DNA of 64,000 nt from Streptomyces sp. NBC_00523 (GTDB taxonomy: Bacteria > Actinomycetota > Actinomycetes > Streptomycetales > Streptomycetaceae): the NCBI RefSeq assembly GCF_036346615.1, contig NZ_CP107836.1, forward strand, positions 6,324,001 to 6,388,000, given 5' to 3'. Below, one piece after another: positions 15,605 to 23,400 of this stretch. Position 1 is the first letter of the stretch; each line of letters opens with the position of its first letter. Under the pieces are notes generated by a model. The model worked only from the letters and a program-made list of their open reading frames with translations. It was not told where the DNA came from and made no database searches. Made by a program: the position numbers and the translations under genes.

Positions 15605-16940
15605 GGCGACCGCCCCCCAGGACTCCGTCGACGCCCTGGCGCTCGACGAATCGGTGACGTTCACCTCCGAACTGATCCGCATCGACACCACCAACCGGGG
15701 CGGCGGCGACTGCCGCGAACGCCCCGCCGCCGAGTACGTCGCCGAGCGCCTGGCCGCCACCGGCCTGGAACCCGCGCTCCTGGAACGCACCCCCGGCCGC
15801 ACCAACGTCGTCGCCCGGATCCCCGGCACCGACCCGTCCGCCCCCGCCCTCCTGGTCCACGGCCACCTCGACGTGGTGCCGGCCGAGGCCGCCGACTGGA
15901 CCGTGCACCCCTTCTCCGGCGAGGTCCGCGAGGGGACCGTGTGGGGGCGCGGCGCCATCGACATGAAGAACATGGACGCGATGGTCCTGGCCGTCGTCCG
16001 GTACTGGGCCCGGGCCGGTATCCGCCCGCGCCGCGACATCGTCATCGCGTACACCGCCGACGAGGAGGCCAGCGCCGAGGACGGCTCGGGCTTCCTCGCC
16101 GACCGGCACGCCGCCCTCTTCGACGGCTGTACGGAGGGCATCAGCGAATCCGGCGCCTTCACCTTCCACGCCGGACCGAACATGCCGCTCTACCCCATCG
16201 GCGCCGGCGAACGCGGCACCGGATGGCTGAAGCTCACCGCCCGCGGCAAGGCGGGCCACGGCTCCAAGGTCAACCGGGCCAACGCCGTCACCGCGCTCGC
16301 CGCCGCCGTCACCCGCATCGGGGAGCACGAGTGGCCGGTCCGGCTCACCCCGACGGTCCGCGCCGCCCTCACCGAGATCGCCGCGCTCCACGGCATCCAT
16401 CCGGACCTCGACGCCCCCGGCTTCGACGTGGACGAACTCCTCGGCAAGATCGGACCGGCCGCGGCCCTCGTCGCCCCGACCGTCCGCAACAGCTCCAACC
16501 CGACGATGCTGGACGCCGGTTACAAGGTCAACGTCATCCCGGGCCACGCCACCGCCCACATCGACGGCCGGACCGTCCCCGGCGGCGACGAGGAGTTCCA
16601 CGCCACCCTGGACCGGCTCACCGGATCCTCGGTCGACTGGGAGTTCGCCCACCGCGAGGTCGCCCTCCAGGCCCCGGTCGACTCACCCACGTACGGGAAA
16701 CTACGCGCCGCCATCGAGCGGTTCGACCCGGACGGGCACGTCGTGCCGTACTGCATGTCCGGCGGCACCGACGCCAAGCAGTTCTCCCGGCTCGGCATCA
16801 CCGGCTACGGTTTCTCACCGCTGAAGCTGCCCGTCGGCTTCGACTACCAGGCCCTCTTCCACGGCGTGGACGAACGCGTCCCCGTCGACGCGCTGCACTT
16901 CGGCGTCCGGGTCCTGGACCACTACCTGCGCACCGCCTGA
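15597..16940 (+). CDS. M20 family metallopeptidase
   Basis: A 447-residue zinc-dependent exopeptidase or deacylase. The metal and catalytic motifs are HGHLDVVPA, GRGAIDMKNMDA, YTADEEAS, and the late CMSGGTDAKQF with the final His in ALFHGVDERV. A dimerisation lid with GKAGHGSK lies in the middle. Relatives include ArgE, DapE, carboxypeptidase G2 and PepV; the long form here is close to the M20/M25/M40 dipeptidase-like group. It overlaps the M55 gene by 8 bases and is followed after 24 bases by the S9 gene, so it is a core operon member, likely finishing peptides trimmed by its neighbours. Confidence 0.9.
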   Translation: MVEATAPQDSVDALALDESVTFTSELIRIDTTNRGGGDCRERPAAEYVAERLAATGLEPALLERTPGRTNVVARIPGTDPSAPALLVHGHLDVVPAEAADWTVHPFSGEVREGTVWGRGAIDMKNMDAMVLAVVRYWARAGIRPRRDIVIAYTADEEASAEDGSGFLADRHAALFDGCTEGISESGAFTFHAGPNMPLYPIGAGERGTGWLKLTARGKAGHGSKVNRANAVTALAAAVTRIGEHEWPVRLTPTVRAALTEIAALHGIHPDLDAPGFDVDELLGKIGPAAALVAPTVRNSSNPTMLDAGYKVNVIPGHATAHIDGRTVPGGDEEFHATLDRLTGSSVDWEFAHREVALQAPVDSPTYGKLRAAIERFDPDGHVVPYCMSGGTDAKQFSRLGITGYGFSPLKLPVGFDYQALFHGVDERVPVDALHFGVRVLDHYLRTA

Positions 16941-16964
16941 ACCACTCGGGGGAGACCCACACCC

Positions 16965-18953
16965 ATGCCCACCGCACAGCCCCACGGCAGCTGGCCGTCA
17001 CCGATCGACGCCGCACTGGCCGCCTCCCACGACGGACGGCCCGAGTACACCGGAGCGGTCGGCGACGAGCTGTGGTGGACCGAACCGCGCCCCGCCGAAG
17101 CCGGCCGGCGCGCCCTGGTCCGCCGCACCGCCGACGGCACCACCACCGAACTGCCCGCCCCCTGGGACGTCCGCAGCCGGGTCATCGAGTACGGCGGACA
17201 GCCCTGGGCGGGCACCGAGCGGGCGGAGGGCGGCCCGCTGGTCGTCTTCGTCCACTTCGCCGACCAGCGGCTGTACGCCTACGAGCCCGACGGCGACCGC
17301 GAACCGTGGCCGCTCACCCCGGTCTCCGCCGTCGGCGGCGGACTGCGCTGGGCCGACCCGCGCGTCCGGCCGGACCGGGGCGCGGCCGGTGAGGTGTGGT
17401 GCGTCCTGGAGGAGTTCACCGGCGAGGCACCCACCGCGCTGCGCCGGGTCCTCGCGGCCGTGCCCCTGGACGGATCGGCGGCGGGCGACCGGTCCGCCGT
17501 ACGCGAACTCAGCGACGGGGGGCACCGGTTCGTCACCGGCCCCGAGGTGTCGCCCGACGGGCGGCGCGCCGCCTGGATCGGCTGGGACCACCCGCGCATG
17601 CCCTGGGACGGCACCGAGGTGCTGGTCGCGGACATCGGCGACGACGGCACCTTCCAGGGCGCCCGGCCCGTCGCCGGAGGCCCCGAGGAATCCGTGCCCC
17701 AGGTCCAGTGGACCGCCGACGGGCAGCTGCTCCTGGCGACCGACCGCAGCGGCTGGTGGAACCTGTGCCGGCTCGACCCGGACACCGGTGAGACCCGGGA
17801 ACTGTGCCCGCGCGAGGAGGAGTTCGCCGGGCCGCTGTGGAAGATCGGGCTCGTCTGGTTCCGCCCCCTGGACAACGGGCTGATCGCGGTCCTGCACGGC
17901 AAGGGCACCACCACCCTCGGCATACTCGACCCGGAGACCTGCGAACTGGTCGACATCGCGGGCCCGTGGACCGAGTGGGTGCCGACGCTCACCGTGCGCG
18001 GCTCCCGCGTCACCGGCGTCGCCGCGAGCCCGCACAGCGGTTACGAGATCGTCGAGCTGGACACCGCGACCGGGCACACCCGGATCACCGGCACCCCGCA
18101 CGAGGACGCCGTCGACCCCGCCTACTACCCGGAACCGGTGCTGCGGACCTTCACCGGACCCGGCGGACGCGAGATCCACGCCCAGATCTACCCGCCGCGC
18201 AACCCCGGACACGCCGGACCCGAGGGCGAGTTGCCGCCCTACGTGGTGTGGGCCCACGGCGGTCCCACCGGGCACGCCGCCCTCGTCCTGGACCTGGAGA
18301 TCGCCTACTTCACCTCACGCGGCATCGGCGTCGCCGAGGTCAACTACGGGGGCTCCGCCGGATACGGCCGCGCCTACCGCAACCGGCTGCGCGAGCAGTG
18401 GGGCGTCGTGGACGTGGAGGACTGCGCCGCCGTCGCCGGGACGCTCGCCGCCGAGGGCACCGCCGACCCGGACCGGCTCGCCATCCGGGGCGGCAGCGCC
18501 GGTGGCTGGACCAGCGCCGCCTCGCTGACCGGCACCGACGTCTACGCCTGCGGCACGATCATCTACCCCATCCTCGATCTCGCGGGCTGGGGCACCGACG
18601 AGACCCACGACTTCGAGTCCCAGTACCTGGAATCGCTGGTCGGACCCCTCGCCGAGGTCCCCGAGCGCTACCGGGAACGCTCCCCGGTCGGCCGCACCGA
18701 CCGGCTCACCGTGCCGTTCCTGCTCCTTCAGGGCGAGGACGACCCCATCTGCCCGCCCGTGCAGTGCGAGCGCTTCCTCGCCGCCGTCGAGGGGCGCTCC
18801 ATCCCGCACGCGTACCGCACCTACCCGGGCGAGGGCCACGGCTTCCGCCGCGCCACCACGATGATCGACGCGCTGGAATCCGAACTCTCCCTGTACGCCC
18901 AGGTGTTCGGCTTCGACCGGCCCGACGTGGCCACCCTGGAGCTGAAGCGGTGA
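16965..18953 (+). CDS. S9 family prolyl-oligopeptidase-like peptidase
   Basis: A 662-residue cytoplasmic serine peptidase: an N-terminal beta-propeller region (about 1-390) gates a C-terminal alpha/beta hydrolase. The triad is visible: Ser511 in RGGSAGGW, Asp593 in GEDDPICPP and His625 in GEGHGF. YGGSAGYGRAYR is the conserved dipeptidyl-peptidase/acylaminoacyl-peptidase element before the nucleophile. No signal peptide. It starts 24 bases after the M20 gene behind GGGGGAG and overlaps the S66 start by GTGA. Confidence 0.9.
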   Translation: MPTAQPHGSWPSPIDAALAASHDGRPEYTGAVGDELWWTEPRPAEAGRRALVRRTADGTTTELPAPWDVRSRVIEYGGQPWAGTERAEGGPLVVFVHFADQRLYAYEPDGDREPWPLTPVSAVGGGLRWADPRVRPDRGAAGEVWCVLEEFTGEAPTALRRVLAAVPLDGSAAGDRSAVRELSDGGHRFVTGPEVSPDGRRAAWIGWDHPRMPWDGTEVLVADIGDDGTFQGARPVAGGPEESVPQVQWTADGQLLLATDRSGWWNLCRLDPDTGETRELCPREEEFAGPLWKIGLVWFRPLDNGLIAVLHGKGTTTLGILDPETCELVDIAGPWTEWVPTLTVRGSRVTGVAASPHSGYEIVELDTATGHTRITGTPHEDAVDPAYYPEPVLRTFTGPGGREIHAQIYPPRNPGHAGPEGELPPYVVWAHGGPTGHAALVLDLEIAYFTSRGIGVAEVNYGGSAGYGRAYRNRLREQWGVVDVEDCAAVAGTLAAEGTADPDRLAIRGGSAGGWTSAASLTGTDVYACGTIIYPILDLAGWGTDETHDFESQYLESLVGPLAEVPERYRERSPVGRTDRLTVPFLLLQGEDDPICPPVQCERFLAAVEGRSIPHAYRTYPGEGHGFRRATTMIDALESELSLYAQVFGFDRPDVATLELKR

Positions 18954-19894
18954 CCCTCACCCAGTCGGTCCGCCCCGCCCGGCTGCGCCCCGGGTCCAGG
19001 GTCGCCGTCGTCGCGCCGTGCGGGCCCGTCCCCGCCGACCGGCTGGAACCCGGCCTGGACATCCTGCGCGGCTGGGGCCTCGACCCCGTGCCCATGCCCC
19101 ATGTGCGGGACGTGCACCGGGACCTGGACTACCTCGCCGGTACGGACGAGGCCCGGGCCCGGGACTTCCAGGACGCCTGGTGCGACCCCTCCGTGGACGC
19201 GGTGATCTGCGCACGCGGCGGGTACGGGGCGCACCGCATGGTGGACCTGGTGGACTGGGCGGCGGTGCGCGCGGCCGGGCCCAAGGTGTTCGTCGGCTAC
19301 AGCGACGTCACCGTGCTCCACGAGGCGTTCGCGCTGCGGACCGGCTTCGCCACCCTGCACGGGCCGATGGCGGGGACCGAGACGTTCCTCAAGGACCCGC
19401 GCACCCAGGAGTCCCTGCGGGCCACGCTCTTCGACCCGGGGACGCAGCTGACCCTGGGCCTGGAGGACGCCAGGGCGCTGGTCCCGGGCCGGGCGCGCGG
19501 CATTACCTACGGCGGCTGCGTGAGCCTGCTCGCCGCCGACCTCGGTACCCCGCACGCCCGTCGCTCGGCCCGGGGCGGGCTGCTCGTCATCGAGGACACC
19601 ACCGAGGACCCGTACAGCCTGGACCGCATCCTCACCCAGCTGCTGCGGGCCGGGGCGCTCGACAGGGTCGCCGGGGTGGCCTGCGGTTCCTGGGCGGGGT
19701 GCGGGCCGTACGCACAGGTGCGGGCGGTGCTCGCGGACCGGCTGGGCGCGCTGGGCGTCCCGGTCGTGGAGGAGCTGGGCTTCGGCCACGGGCCCACCGG
19801 GCTCACCGTCCCGCTCGGGGTGCCCGCGGTGCTCGACGCCCCGGCGGACGGCGGCCCGGCCACTCTCACCGTCGAGGTGCCCGCCCTGCTCTGA
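18950..19894 (+). CDS. S66 family LD-carboxypeptidase (LdcA/MccF-like)
   Basis: A 314-residue serine peptidase with the S66 nucleophile in FVGYSDVT, catalytic Glu in LLVIEDTTE and His in LGFGHGPTG. Members either remove the terminal D-Ala from wall tetrapeptides (LdcA) or cleave amide bonds in microcin C-type antibiotics (MccF). The GTG start overlaps the preceding TGA by four bases, so it is translationally coupled to the S9 gene. It is the last gene of the four-peptidase operon. Which substrate applies cannot be read from the sequence. Confidence 0.88.
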   Translation: MTLTQSVRPARLRPGSRVAVVAPCGPVPADRLEPGLDILRGWGLDPVPMPHVRDVHRDLDYLAGTDEARARDFQDAWCDPSVDAVICARGGYGAHRMVDLVDWAAVRAAGPKVFVGYSDVTVLHEAFALRTGFATLHGPMAGTETFLKDPRTQESLRATLFDPGTQLTLGLEDARALVPGRARGITYGGCVSLLAADLGTPHARRSARGGLLVIEDTTEDPYSLDRILTQLLRAGALDRVAGVACGSWAGCGPYAQVRAVLADRLGALGVPVVEELGFGHGPTGLTVPLGVPAVLDAPADGGPATLTVEVPALL

Positions 19895-20016
19895 CCTGCC
19901 CGGTCTCCCGCCCCCGTCACCCGAATGGCCGAACATCTCCGCCGGTGGGTACGGGGGCGGAGCCATGCTGGAGCCCCGGGGCTACGGCCGTACCAGGGCC
20001 GGGAAAGGGGCTGCTC

Positions 20017-20256
20017 ATGAGCCCGAAGGACGTGTCGAGCAGCGGGAAGAGCGGCAGCGGGGCGTTCACCCCGGGCCGCATCCTGGTCCTCGTCATCGCG
20101 GTTCTGTCGGTCGTGTTCATCGCCGAGAACACCAAGGACGTCGAGGTCCGCCTCATCGTCCCGCTGGTCACGGCGCCGCTCTACGTATGGCTGATCGTGA
20201 TGTTCGTGGCGGGCATGGCGTGCGGCGCGTACGTCTTCCGCAGGCGGTCCAAGTAG
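20017..20256 (+). CDS. LapA-domain (DUF1049) two-helix membrane protein
   Basis: A 79-residue protein: a Gly/Ser-rich N-terminus, helix one ILVLVIAVLSVVFIAEN, a short loop with the conserved NTxxVxV pattern, helix two LYVWLIVMFVAGMACGAYV, and a basic RRRSK tail. This is the DUF1049/LapA architecture. Gram-negative LapA helps assemble lipopolysaccharide, but actinobacterial members have no assigned role. It is a single gene between the peptidase operon and a perfect terminator. Confidence 0.85.
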   Translation: MSPKDVSSSGKSGSGAFTPGRILVLVIAVLSVVFIAENTKDVEVRLIVPLVTAPLYVWLIVMFVAGMACGAYVFRRRSK

Positions 20257-20265
20257 CGGCGGGCG

Positions 20266-20311
20266 ACGGCCGTACGGGGCAGGGCTCACCGGCCCTGCCC
20301 CGTACGGCCGT
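20266..20311. terminator. Perfect 19-bp-stem terminator
   Basis: Two 19-base arms beginning ACGGCCGTACGGGG are exact complements around an 8-base loop, ending in TTCT. It begins 10 bases after the LapA stop and ends 15 bases before the next start, so it insulates the GNAT gene. Confidence 0.88.
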
Positions 20312-20313
20312 TC

Positions 20314-20319
20314 TAAGCT
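20314..20319 (+). promoter_or_regulatory. -10 box for a leaderless GNAT transcript
   Basis: TAAGCT is followed by six bases and ATG 20326, placing the transcription start at or next to the A of ATG. This is the classic layout of Streptomyces leaderless mRNAs. There is no room for another promoter after the terminator. Confidence 0.45.
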
Positions 20320-20325
20320 GGGGCG

Positions 20326-20910
20326 ATGTCCGACACCCGCTGTCTTGCCGAGGGGCCGCGCACGGCGATCCGTCCCTTCACCCACGGCGACGCCGACGAG
20401 TTCACCGCCCGGGCCCGGGAGAGCACCGCGCTGCACCGGCCCTGGCTGTTCCCGCCCGCCACCCCCGAGGCGTACGCCGCCTACGCGGGTGTGCTCATCG
20501 AGGACCCCACGAAGGCGGGGTTCCTGGTGTGCGAGCGGGACGCGGCGGGCGGGCCCGGGGCGATCGCCGGGTTCATCAACATCAACAACATCGTCGCCGG
20601 GGCCTTCCGCTGCGGCGCCCTCGGCTACGGCGCCTTCGCGCACGCGGCCGGGCGCGGCCTCATGGGCGAGGGGCTGGAGCTCGTCCTGGACCACGCCTTC
20701 GGCCCGCTCGCCCTGCACCGTCTGGAGGCCAACGTCCAGCCGGACAACGCGGGGTCGATCGGGCTCGTGCGCCGCGCGGGCTTCCGGCTGGAGGGCTACT
20801 CGCCGGACTTCCTCCACATCGACGGCGCCTGGCGCGACCACGAACGCTGGGCGATCACCGCGGAGATGCGCCGACCGCGTGCCACCGGCCGGGTGACGGC
20901 GGCTACTTGA
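20326..20910 (+). CDS. GNAT acetyltransferase, RimJ/RimL-like
   Basis: A 194-residue acetyl-CoA-dependent N-acetyltransferase. It has the RimJ-type order: an early IRPFTHGDADEF strand, LGYGAFAHAAGRGLMGEGLELVLDHAF (acetyl-CoA loop, here A-x-G-R-G-L-M-G), RLEANVQPDNAGSIGLVRRAGF and the closing GYSPDFLHIDGAWRDHERWAIT. This group modifies ribosomal protein or other protein N-termini and some antibiotics. The 3' end overlaps the transketolase stop (opposite strand) by 8 bases. Confidence 0.9.
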   Translation: MSDTRCLAEGPRTAIRPFTHGDADEFTARARESTALHRPWLFPPATPEAYAAYAGVLIEDPTKAGFLVCERDAAGGPGAIAGFININNIVAGAFRCGALGYGAFAHAAGRGLMGEGLELVLDHAFGPLALHRLEANVQPDNAGSIGLVRRAGFRLEGYSPDFLHIDGAWRDHERWAITAEMRRPRATGRVTAAT

Positions 20911-22771
20911 CCAGGCCGCGCGCCGCGTCCGCGATGTGCGTGCGGGAGATCCCCGCCGCGTCGAGCAGCTCCGGCGTGGTCCCGGACCCGGGGAGGTTGC
21001 TCCCGGCGAGGTGGACGAAGCCCGGGTGGCTCCCGGACTCCGCGAGCGACGACAGCACCGCCTCACCGATACCGCCCTCCGGGTGGTGGTCCTCGACCAC
21101 GACCAGGGCCCCGGTCTCCCGGGCCGCGAGAGCCAGCGCGCCGGAGTCGACCGGCTTGACGGAGTAGAGGTCGATGACCCGGGCCCGTACGCCCTGCTCG
21201 GCCAGCAGATCGGCGGCGGCCAGGCACTCGTGCAGCGTGACCCCCGCGCCGACCAGGGTGACCTGGTCGTCGTCGCCGTGGCGCAGGGTCTTCGAGCCGC
21301 CCACGGGGAACGTCTCGTCGCTCCCGTACAGCACCGGGTAGGCGCCACGCGTGGTGCGCAGGTACGAGATGCCGTCGATGTCCGCCATCGCCACGGTCAG
21401 GGCCGCCGCCGAGGTCGCGTCGCTCGGGTAGAGCACGGTCGAACCGCGCACCGCGCGCATCATCGCCAGATCCTCTACGCCCATCTGCGAGGGCCCGTCC
21501 GCGCCGATCTCCACCCCGCTGTGCGTCCCGCAGAGCGCCATCGTGATGTCCGAGACGGCCGCCATGCGGATGAAGTCGTGCGCCCGGGTGAGGAACGCCG
21601 CGAAGGTCGTCGCGTACGGGCGGAAGCCGCGCACCGCCATGCCGACGGCCTCGGCGACCATCTGCTGCTCCGCGATGTACGTCTGGAAGAAGCGGTCCGG
21701 GTACGCCTTCTTGAAGTCCTCCGAATGCGTGGAGTTGCCGACCTCCGCGTCCAGGGCGACGATGTCCGGCCGTACGCCGAGTGCGACGAGCGCCTTGCCG
21801 AAGGCGACCCGGGTGGCGATCTCGTCGCCCTTCTCGAAGCGCGGCAGCTCCACGGCGGCGTCGGTCCGCGCGGGAGCGGGCGCGGCCTTCGGCGGCCGGG
21901 GGCCCTTCACCCGCAGGTCGCGGACGCCGCCCAGTTCCTCGATCGCGCGCTCGGCCAGGTCCTCGGGCAGCGGCTTGCCGTGCCAGCCCTCCTTGTCGGC
22001 GACCTCGCTGACCCCGCGCCCCTTGACCGTCTTCGCGACGATCACCGTGGGGGCGGTGCCGTCCGCCGCCGTCTTCAGGGCCCGGTCGACCTCGGTCAGG
22101 TCGTGGCCGTCGACCACGAGGGCGCGGCAGCCGAACGCCTCGACGCGGCGCGCGTAGGTGCCGGTGTCCCATTGCAGCTCGGTGGGGCCGGACTGGCCGA
22201 GGCGGTTGACGTCGATGATCGCGGTGAAGTTGCCCAGCTGATGCTGGCCGGCCTTGTCCAGGGCCTCCCAGACGGACCCCTCGGCCATCTCGCTGTCGCC
22301 GCACAGCACCCAGACCCGGTACGGCTGGTTCTCCAGGTCCCGCCCGGCGAGCGCGATGCCCACGCCGTACGCGATGCCCTGGCCCAGCGAGCCGGTCGCC
22401 ACGTCCACCCAGGGCAGCTCGGGCGTGGGGTGGCCCTGGAGGCGGTGCCCGAAGCGGCGGTACGTCGTCATCAGCTCCTCGTCGCTGATGGCACCGGCCG
22501 CCTTGAACATGGCGTACAGGAGCGGCGAGGCGTGGCCCTTCGAGAAGACCAGGTGGTCGCCGGCCGGGTTCTCGGGCGCGTTCCAGTCGTACCGCAGATG
22601 CCGGGTCATGAGGACCGCCATCAGATCGGCCGCCGACAGGCTGGACGTGGGGTGCCCGGATCCCGCCGAGGTGCTGGCGCGCACCGAGTCCACCCGCAGC
22701 TGCTGGGCGAGCTCGAAGACCTCGGTGAGATCGCTGTCGGGGCCGAGCGTGCTGGTCTGTTCGCTGGTCAT
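20903..22771 (-). CDS. tkt: Transketolase
   Basis: A 622-residue thiamine-diphosphate enzyme exchanging two-carbon units between sugar phosphates. N-terminal TPP domain: His40 in GSGHPTSS, His80 in SKGHASP, and a diphosphate motif GDSEMAEGSVWEA (158-170), where most bacterial enzymes have GDG. The pyrimidine domain (about 310-480) has THSEDFKKAYPDRFFQTYIAEQQMV with the catalytic Glu. A C-terminal domain follows. The short form and the GDS motif resemble animal-type transketolase rather than the roughly 690-residue housekeeping Streptomyces enzyme, so it is likely a second copy. ATG 22771; the frame extends to 22861 without support. Confidence 0.9.
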   Translation of the reverse strand: MTSEQTSTLGPDSDLTEVFELAQQLRVDSVRASTSAGSGHPTSSLSAADLMAVLMTRHLRYDWNAPENPAGDHLVFSKGHASPLLYAMFKAAGAISDEELMTTYRRFGHRLQGHPTPELPWVDVATGSLGQGIAYGVGIALAGRDLENQPYRVWVLCGDSEMAEGSVWEALDKAGQHQLGNFTAIIDVNRLGQSGPTELQWDTGTYARRVEAFGCRALVVDGHDLTEVDRALKTAADGTAPTVIVAKTVKGRGVSEVADKEGWHGKPLPEDLAERAIEELGGVRDLRVKGPRPPKAAPAPARTDAAVELPRFEKGDEIATRVAFGKALVALGVRPDIVALDAEVGNSTHSEDFKKAYPDRFFQTYIAEQQMVAEAVGMAVRGFRPYATTFAAFLTRAHDFIRMAAVSDITMALCGTHSGVEIGADGPSQMGVEDLAMMRAVRGSTVLYPSDATSAAALTVAMADIDGISYLRTTRGAYPVLYGSDETFPVGGSKTLRHGDDDQVTLVGAGVTLHECLAAADLLAEQGVRARVIDLYSVKPVDSGALALAARETGALVVVEDHHPEGGIGEAVLSSLAESGSHPGFVHLAGSNLPGSGTTPELLDAAGISRTHIADAARGLVK

Positions 22772-22879
22772 GGGCCGGACCTTTCGCGTGAGGGCGGGAC
22801 GACGGAACGGGTTCCCGAATCCGCGCGGTCCATCACGTTCCGGGGGAAGGTTGCCCTCCATCGGGCGCCCGGCCCGGCC

Positions 22880-23215
22880 TCACCGCCGCTTGTAGTTGAT
22901 CTTCATCGTGTCCATGTCCGTCGCCGTGGACCGCAGCTCGCCGTGCCCGTACCCCGCCTCGCGCAGCGTCGTCTGCGCCCGGTCCTCGGCGATCGCACCG
23001 GCCATCTCCTCGCCGTCCTCGGCGTCCGAGACGACCACATAGCGGAAGCTGAAGTGCTTGAGGACCCGGTCGTAGGTGAGCGACCCCTCCTCGGTGAACT
23101 GCATTCCGGCGAGCCCGTGCTCCTCGACCTCGGCCAGCAGCCGCTCGCGCGCCGCGTCCGTCAGATCCTGGAACGTGCCGCGCACGATCACCCGGTAGGT
23201 GTGCTGCGTACTCAT
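22880..23215 (-). CDS. DUF6204 family protein
   Basis: A 111-residue soluble protein that I recognise as DUF6204. The fold is probably a small alpha-beta sandwich: TYRVIVRGTF at the start, FSFRYVVVSD in the middle and MDTMKINYKRR at the end. No catalytic residues are evident and no function is known to me. It precedes transketolase on the same strand with a 108-base gap, so co-transcription is possible. Upstream is a 185-base gap shared with the divergent DUF5107 gene. Confidence 0.82.
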   Translation of the reverse strand: MSTQHTYRVIVRGTFQDLTDAARERLLAEVEEHGLAGMQFTEEGSLTYDRVLKHFSFRYVVVSDAEDGEEMAGAIAEDRAQTTLREAGYGHGELRSTATDMDTMKINYKRR

Positions 23216-23400
23216 CTGTTGCGCTGTCCCTCTCGCCCGCCGCTTCCGGTGTCCGCAGCGAGCGTACGGGGGCCGGGAGCGGGACGGAAACGGAATTCCG
23301 GGCGCCGAGACACCCCTTGTCGGCGCGGCGACCGGCGTGTTCCATGGTCATCGGGGGGCGCCCGGTCCTGTGGCGGCCCGCGCGAGGGAGCGAGGTTGCC

